Source: an uncultured Desulfovibrio sp.
GTDB lineage: Bacteria > Desulfobacterota > Desulfovibrionia > Desulfovibrionales > Desulfovibrionaceae
Length of the DNA stretch: 48,838 bases
NCBI GenBank assembly: GCA_949291675.1
Contig: CASEWR010000195.1
Coordinates: 1-48,838 of the forward strand
Direction of reading: 5' to 3'
In this document: piece after piece, positions 44,403-48,838 of the stretch
Numbering within the stretch: position 1 is the stretch's first letter
Layout: every line of letters starts with the position of its first letter
Made by a program: the position numbers and the translations under genes
The notes under the pieces: generated by a model
The model's database searches: none
What the model was told of the DNA's origin: nothing
What the model saw: the letters and a program-made list of their open reading frames with translations, nothing else

Positions 44403-44462
44403 GAACCGTGGACAGAGATCTTTGACAGGCAGGGGTGTGCGGGTTGCGGCCGGCACCTCTGC

Positions 44463-44642
44463 CTACTTTTTGTCGTTGCAGTGGCAGACTGATTTGCCGG
44501 TTGCCGCGCAGCCGCAGGAAGAGGACGAAGATGACGAACCGCAGCAGTCGCAGCTCTTGCTCTTCACCTTCTTGCGATAATTAAAGAAGAGGAAGACGGC
44601 TGCGAGGATGATGATAATGGCGACAATGACATTTTGTGACAT
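44463..44642 (-). CDS. FeoB-associated Cys-rich membrane protein
   Basis: 59 aa, too short for most automatic calls. Read directly: MSQNVIVAIIIILAAVFLFF is a membrane anchor, followed by NYRKKVKSKS and a Cys-rich tail CDCCG-(S)7-CGCAATGKSVCHC-NDKK with seven Cys. This is the layout of the FeoB-associated Cys-rich family, normally encoded next to feoB; here it stands without feoB. GAGGT lies 8 bases before the ATG. A poly-Ser run of seven separates the two Cys clusters. Function inferred: iron binding at the membrane linked to ferrous iron uptake. Confidence 0.88.
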   Translation of the reverse strand: MSQNVIVAIIIILAAVFLFFNYRKKVKSKSCDCCGSSSSSSSCGCAATGKSVCHCNDKK

Positions 44643-45468
44643 GAGAACTACCTCTGATGCGTTGGGCTGCGCGTCAGAAAAGACCTGGCGCAGCTGCCCT
44701 TTTGCTGCCCCCTTTTAGATGAAATGAAATCCATTGTCAAAGTCATTTTCGTCATCTGTGACACAAGCAGGGCGATCCGGGCCTGCTCGCAGGCTGACAG
44801 CGGCCCTGGGAGGGCATATCTGTCTTTTTCTTTTTCCGGGATACGTGTTGCAGCATGCTCTTTTCATGCAGAAAGTGTGCGCTGACACAGACCTGCCGGC
44901 ACTGGTGCCGACTCGTTGCTGCAACCAGTCTGCAGTGTTGTACACTCCGTGTGCATGCCACTGCAGACTGTACAGAGACAACATCGTCAGCAGGGCAGTC
45001 CCCTGGCTGCACAAAAGAACAGAAGAGATGCAGTCCATGGCGCTCATCATGCATGACACCCTCGCACATGCCATCTTCCGTCCAGGCAGTGCGTGCGGAA
45101 GCCGGGCCCGTATGGCAGCACCCCTGCCGGTGCAGCCTGTACAGGCGCGGTCTGTACAACCTTGCTCTCCGGTCCAGGCATGGCCCTCATGCAGGAGGCC
45201 ATTTCCATCATCGTTGCCGTGTGGCCCTGTGCGTCAGTGTCTTCCTGGCGGGCAGGCGCCTGTTGGAGGACAGGGTGAAACAGACGCTCAAGGAGCGCCC
45301 TGACAAACCTCTCGGGACAAGGGTCTGTCTGTACTGCTATGTACAGTTTTCCCTGAAAGCTCAGATACCAAAAGGCCAGACAGTAAAAGACCACCGTGGG
45401 CAGCGGTGGTCTTTTCGGTAAGGAGGGGTATTAAGGAGGTTGAGTCGCTGGCTTGTCAGGAGGAAGGT
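44643..45468. other. gene-free stretch
   Basis: No gene seen in about 770 bases; ends with the palindromic terminator 45385-45415 and two Shine-Dalgarno-like cores. Confidence 0.5.
45385..45415. terminator. bidirectional terminator-like hairpin
   Basis: AAAAGACCACCG pairs with CGGTGGTCTTTT (12 bp perfect) around TGGGCAG; T4 at either end on either strand. Confidence 0.75.
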
Positions 45469-45549
45469 ATGGCTGGTGTTCCCCGAATGTCGGAGAAGGC
45501 AGACAGTCGAAGAAGGTATGATGGTGAGGAGGACTATACTATTTCTTAA
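45469..45549 (+). CDS. possible 26-aa peptide
   Basis: ATG 45469 has GGAGG 5 bases upstream. It encodes a 26-residue charged peptide (MAGVPRMSEKADSRRRYDGE ... DYTIS) whose stop codon TAA is embedded in TAAGGAGG, the next Shine-Dalgarno-like core. Spacing is ideal, but a peptide this short cannot be proved; it may be a leader. A second frame starts at ATG 45566 with AAGGAGG 11 bases upstream (54 codons to 45730) and would run through the terminator, so I do not call it. Confidence 0.35.
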   Translation: MAGVPRMSEKADSRRRYDGEEDYTIS

Positions 45550-45669
45550 GGAGGTACGAAGTGGTATGGCTGTATTTGTCATGCAGACCAGGCTGCATGT
45601 CCTGGGAAAGCGTTGCTTGTACATGAGGCCTGTACAACGTGTCCTTTCGCAGGCTTTGCCTTGCAGTCT

Positions 45670-45702
45670 GGGCGGGGAGACAATCTCCCCGCCCGAACTT
45701 TT
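45670..45702 (+). terminator. strong rho-independent terminator
   Basis: GGGCGGGGAGA-CAA-TCTCCCCGCCC, perfect 11-bp stem, then GAACTTTT. Confidence 0.85.
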
Positions 45703-45730
45703 CTCCTCAGAGTATTGGGAGCTATTCTGA

Positions 45731-46215
45731 GGGGCTACTCACACACATCTTCTCTATAGCAAGAGCTGTGCCATTTCTCTGCAGCGCTGCGGATACCTCT
45801 TGTAAAGCATTGAAAGTACACATACTTTTTCTTCATCTTCTGCCGCACAGTGCAGCTTTCAGGCCAGCGTGTCTGTGTACCCCGTACCAGAGGCCCCGGG
45901 AAGGTGTCTAAAAAATGGGCACGCTGTCTGCCTGCCCAGTCCGGCTGAAAATTTTTTTGACACTTGCCCTGCGGACAAAATTTTTCTGCAAAAGCAGCCA
46001 CTTTGCAGATACACGGCAGCAAAGTTTTGTCATTGCAGAGCTTTTTGACCTGTTTCCTGTTCCGAAACAGAGAAAATGGTCCAGCCAAATCGGCTCTGGA
46101 CAGGCTGTAAAGATATTTTTGTGGTTGACATGGCTCAATCTTGTGTCACTTTGTGTACGACTGCTGCGCTGCAGTCTGCAAAACCCCTGCAGCAGCCTGT
46201 ATCTTCATCATCCAC
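45731..46215. other. gene-free stretch
   Basis: No gene seen. Contains repeated A4-T6 blocks (AAAATTTTTTTGA near 45945 and AAAATTTTTCTG near 45977) and the region that should hold the GNAT gene promoter; a TTGACA (46125) exists but no matching -10 is convincing. Confidence 0.45.
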
Positions 46216-46851
46216 ATGCGCTATCTTACTGTGACTTCGCACACGGCAGACAAGGGCTTTCTTCACCAGGCCCTGGCCCTGCAGAATCTGGTTCGGGAAC
46301 TTCTCGCCGAGGCTGTCAGGGATCAGTTCTGGCCTGACGAGCTGCCTTTCTGGCAGGAAAGTCTTGATGGCGGCGGCTGTCTTGTGCTGGCCAGCTGTCC
46401 TCCGCAGGAAGCTGAGCTTGTCCGGGACGCACAGTGCCCTGGACAGCACGTTGCCCAGGGGCCTGAGCAGCCGGAACAGGAGCTTGCCCGGCTTCTGTTG
46501 CTGCCGGATGGAAGTCTCCTGGCCGGCTATTTTCTGCTGCGTCTGCCAGGGGAAGCTTGTGATAATCTCGGGCGTGACACGGGACTTGTGCCTGATGGCA
46601 GTGCAGGTCTTGTGGGCCATCTTGAGAGTGTCGCCGTGCATCCTGCCTTCAGGGGCAGGGGGCTTGCCCTTGCCATGGGGCAAATACTTGTGGAGGAAGC
46701 CTGCAGGCGTTGCGTCCGCCATCTCTTTGCCACGGTTGCGCCAGACAACAGCGCCAGTCTGCACATGCTTGAAAGACTCGGGCTTAAGGTATACGAAACC
46801 AGGCCTAAGTACGCCGGGCTCACGCGGCACATCATGTACAAGACACTCTGA
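46216..46851 (+). CDS. GNAT-family N-acetyltransferase
   Basis: 211 aa. The acetyl-CoA-binding motif A is LESVAVHPAFRGRGLALAMGQILVEEA (RGRGLA carries the RxxGxG/A pyrophosphate loop), followed by the NSASLHMLERLGLKVYE motif B region. The N-terminal half (LAEAVRDQFWPDELPFW and a Gln/Glu-rich insert around 75-95) is less typical. The ATG at 46216 has no evident Shine-Dalgarno sequence; the frame extends 25 codons upstream to a TTG (46141) but that stretch has no family resemblance. Next gene (diaminopropionate ammonia-lyase) is 93 bases downstream on the same strand; they may be co-transcribed. Substrate unknown. Confidence 0.85.
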   Translation: MRYLTVTSHTADKGFLHQALALQNLVRELLAEAVRDQFWPDELPFWQESLDGGGCLVLASCPPQEAELVRDAQCPGQHVAQGPEQPEQELARLLLLPDGSLLAGYFLLRLPGEACDNLGRDTGLVPDGSAGLVGHLESVAVHPAFRGRGLALAMGQILVEEACRRCVRHLFATVAPDNSASLHMLERLGLKVYETRPKYAGLTRHIMYKTL

Positions 46852-46944
46852 CCCCCTGTCGTACGGTCCGCTTCCCAACGTCAGGGGCTGACTGGCAGCT
46901 TCGCTGCCACACCATCTGTTTTTTCTCTATCCCAAGGAACTCCA

Positions 46945-48156
46945 ATGCCCTGCTTTTCCATTGCCAATGCTCTGGCTGCAACTCCTGCCAGGGTAAACCT
47001 GTCCCCGCTTGCCAAGAAGCTTTCCTACTATGCTTCGGACAGGCCCTTTGCCTTTCACCAGAGCCTGCCTGGCTATGCCGCCACTCCCTTTGTTTCCCTG
47101 AAGGACCTGGCCCGCAAGGACGGCCTCGGCGGCATCTATGTCAAGGACGAATCCACCCGCTTCGGCCTTGACTCCTTCAAGTGCCTCGGCTCTTCCTTTG
47201 CCGTGGCAGCCTACATTGCCAGAATGGTTGGCCTGGAGTCTCTCCTCGGCACAGCCAGCGGCCTTGATTTCTCCACGCTCATCCGCTTTGCAGATCAGAA
47301 GGTCCTCGGTCAGATGACCTTTACCACTGCCTCGGATGGCAATCACGGCAGAGGGCTTGCCTGGGCAGCCCGCATTATTGGCCACAAGGCCAGGATTTTC
47401 CTGCCTAAGGGAACAGCAAAGGCCCGCATTGAGAACATTCAGAAGGAAGGCGCCGAGGTCATGCTCACCGACCTCTCCTATGACGAATGTGTGCAGCTGG
47501 CAGCAGACAAGGCAGCCAGGGAGAACTGTATCCTTGTGCAGGACACCAGCTTCGAGGGCTATGAAGAAATTCCGCTGCGCATCATGCAGGGCTATACCAC
47601 CATTGTGCACGAGCTGACCGCCCAGGCCGATGCCAGCTTTGAACCCACCCACGTCATCCTCCAGGCCGGCGTGGGCAGCTTTGCTGCAGCCATGGCCTCC
47701 AGCCTGCTCTCCCTGTGGCCCCGCATCACCATCATCATTGTGGAGCCTGCCAGCGCAGACTGCATCTACCGCACTGCCAAATCCGGCAGCAGACGGACGC
47801 TGCAGAAGGTGACCACGCCCATGACCAGCATGATGGCCGGTCTGTGCTGCGGCGTGCCCTCCACCCAGGCCTGGGACATTTTGAGCCGCTGTGTTTCCTT
47901 CTATCTCACCTGCGAAGATGATGCCGCTTCCTGCGGCATGCGTCTCTATGCCCATCCCGAGGGCTCGGATCCGGCCATTGTCTCCGGTGAATCCGGTGCC
48001 GTCACCCTGGGCGTGCTGCATGGCCTCATGCAGGACAGCGACAAGGCAGAACTGCGCAAGGTGCTGGGGCTTGGCCCCCGTTCCCAGGTGCTGCTCTTCA
48101 ACACCGAAGGCGCCACGGATCCCGAAAACTATCAGAAAATCATCTCCATGGATTAA
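46945..48156 (+). CDS. dpaL: diaminopropionate ammonia-lyase
   Basis: 403 aa PLP enzyme (fold type II) that converts 2,3-diaminopropionate to pyruvate and two ammonia. The PLP lysine is K79 in DSFKCLGSS; the family motifs SDGNHGRGLAWAAR (near 131-144), QAGVGSFAAAM (near 234) and GESGAVTLG (near 350) are in order and the length is normal. The ATG has AAGGA 7 bases upstream. A short stem (TGGCAGC/GCTGCCA, 46893-46909) then T6 lies between it and the GNAT gene and could be a leader element. The product pyruvate/ammonium links to amino-acid catabolism. Confidence 0.95.
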   Translation: MPCFSIANALAATPARVNLSPLAKKLSYYASDRPFAFHQSLPGYAATPFVSLKDLARKDGLGGIYVKDESTRFGLDSFKCLGSSFAVAAYIARMVGLESLLGTASGLDFSTLIRFADQKVLGQMTFTTASDGNHGRGLAWAARIIGHKARIFLPKGTAKARIENIQKEGAEVMLTDLSYDECVQLAADKAARENCILVQDTSFEGYEEIPLRIMQGYTTIVHELTAQADASFEPTHVILQAGVGSFAAAMASSLLSLWPRITIIIVEPASADCIYRTAKSGSRRTLQKVTTPMTSMMAGLCCGVPSTQAWDILSRCVSFYLTCEDDAASCGMRLYAHPEGSDPAIVSGESGAVTLGVLHGLMQDSDKAELRKVLGLGPRSQVLLFNTEGATDPENYQKIISMD

Positions 48157-48636
48157 CAGTGGACCTGCCAGGCCAGTCAGGCAGCAACACAGGGCTGCTT
48201 TCCGGCCAGTGTCCGGATGGTCCGCATACCCTCACACAATGCTTCCGAACCAGTCTGCCAGGTCTTCTGCTGGCAGGCCTGGTCCGGTCCAGGACAGGCA
48301 GGGGTTCCGCAAGTGGACCCTTTTGCCCGATATCCCTCTTTCGCTGCACAGCCTCCTCATGTGCCTTTGTACGCTGACAAACCTCATCTCTGTACACTGG
48401 TGCGCTTTCCCGGAGCAGGCTTGCGCGGAAGAGGGTATCCTCTTTTTAAGGGGTACTTTACAAATGGCATCGGACGAGAACTGAAAAACCATGCACCCGC
48501 TCTGTGCCTGACCCTGGTATTCCTGGACATTTTCCTGACAAATGTCTGCCTTGAGACTGCGCTGTCTCCATCCCCTGGTGTAAGGCCTGCTCAGGAGGCT
48601 TCCCATGAAACGAAAGTGCTGAGCTGAGGAACGCTT
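48157..48636. other. gene-free spacer
   Basis: No supportable gene. A small stem AAGAGG/CCTCTT followed by TTT (48429-48447) may be the dpaL terminator. Confidence 0.45.
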
Positions 48637-48838
48637 ATGTCCGACACTCTCCCTTTGGGCAGCCGGGACATTGCAGCAGACATCGCCCGGCAATGTCAGT
48701 ACATCGGCAGTGAGTTCAAAATTGATGTGCTGGGAGCGTGCCCTATCTGTTAGCCTCGCCTCCATGCTGGCGGGAATGCATGGGCGAATAACCCTGAGTT
48801 CCCGGGTAGATTTTATGTCTACACTCTGAGGGCGTGTT
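48637..48838 (+). CDS. truncated reading frame interrupted by in-frame UAG
   Basis: ATG 48637 has GAGG 8 bases upstream and opens 38 codons (MSDTLPLGSRDIAADIARQC ... DVLGACPIC) that end at TAG 48751-48753. The same frame continues without any other stop to the window edge (PRLHAGGNAWANNPEFPGRF, then YVYTLRAC), with the same codon character and a plausible protein sequence. The TAG stands between a CPxC motif and PRLHAGG. It could be a premature stop (pseudogene; one base from Tyr TAT/TAC), a pyrrolysine codon, or simply the end of a 38-aa gene. The family is not recognised and the 3' end is outside the window. Confidence 0.5.

Larger units (their letters stand above)
45416..45702 (+). other. 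short transcript-like unit with five Shine-Dalgarno cores
   Basis: Between two terminators, GGAGG occurs five times in 140 bases (about 45422, 45435, 45459, 45528 and 45550), each with extended complementarity to the 3' end of 16S rRNA (AAGGAGG at three of them). The unit ends in a very strong hairpin terminator. It may be a small regulatory RNA or a multi-leader mRNA. Confidence 0.45.

Noticed and set aside
46141..46215. Upstream extension of the GNAT gene to a TTG start
   Set aside because: Cys-rich stretch with no family similarity and no ribosome-binding site; the ATG at 46216 is more likely.

Overview
The window reads as chromosomal DNA of a GC-rich, anaerobic sulfate-reducer-type bacterium, most likely a member of the Desulfovibrionaceae (Desulfovibrio/Bilophila group). 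Reasons: a flavodoxin very close to the Desulfovibrio type, an nrfH-nrfA cytochrome c nitrite reductase operon in the nrfH-first order, an anaerobic ribonucleotide reductase activase, HMA-type metal P-type ATPase and feoA genes in one operon, and an alanyl tmRNA with a Desulfovibrio-like layout. The assignment is inferred from protein resemblance recalled from memory, not from a search.

Layout. 0-5.6 kb: tail of an unknown coiled-coil protein, a PLP-dependent LysA-type decarboxylase and an AGCS sodium:amino-acid symporter, then a 2 kb gene-free stretch. 5.6-15.6 kb: an IHF/HU-like protein, a degenerate DnaQ-type exonuclease domain protein with an RSQ-rich tail, two unrecognised genes that look like an operon (450 and 950 aa, the second with a huge low-complexity centre), and a membrane-anchored protein with a possible lysozyme-like domain. 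16-22.2 kb: tmRNA (ssrA), then a tyrosine recombinase carrying about 1,100 residues of low-complexity sequence before its recombinase core. 23-31.9 kb: a YbgC-type thioesterase, a hypothetical, a gene-free stretch rich in TGGTGCA motifs, a divergent cupin/AraC pair, an ATP-grasp enzyme, HU and nrdG. 32-39.2 kb: flavodoxin with a His/Cys-tailed STAS-like protein, a membrane protein, a glutamine amidotransferase, a parS-like site, a BamE-like lipoprotein, an MBL-fold pseudogene, and nrfHA with three helically phased operator-like dyads upstream. 39.6-44.6 kb: a 107-bp inverted-repeat element, a 14-bp x 8 tandem repeat, and a metal operon (feoA, DUF6110-like, P-type ATPase, HMA-like protein) next to a FeoB-associated Cys-rich peptide that is shorter than usual gene-finding cut-offs. 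45.4-48.8 kb: a short transcript-like unit with repeated Shine-Dalgarno cores, a GNAT acetyltransferase, diaminopropionate ammonia-lyase, and a truncated reading frame interrupted by an in-frame UAG.

How the genes fit together. Three themes are visible: anaerobic respiration and redox (nrfHA, flavodoxin, nrdG), iron/metal handling (feoA, P-type ATPase, Cys- and His-rich small proteins), and amino-acid use (AGCS symporter, decarboxylase, diaminopropionate ammonia-lyase). The tmRNA-recombinase neighbourhood and the unknown genes around it form the accessory part.

The coding density is unusually low: the genes I can support cover roughly 29 of 48.8 kb (about 60%). The spacers are not obviously decayed genes (one clear pseudogene only); they hold many short tandem arrays, inverted repeats and terminators. 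No complete island, prophage, CRISPR array, tRNA or rRNA was found.
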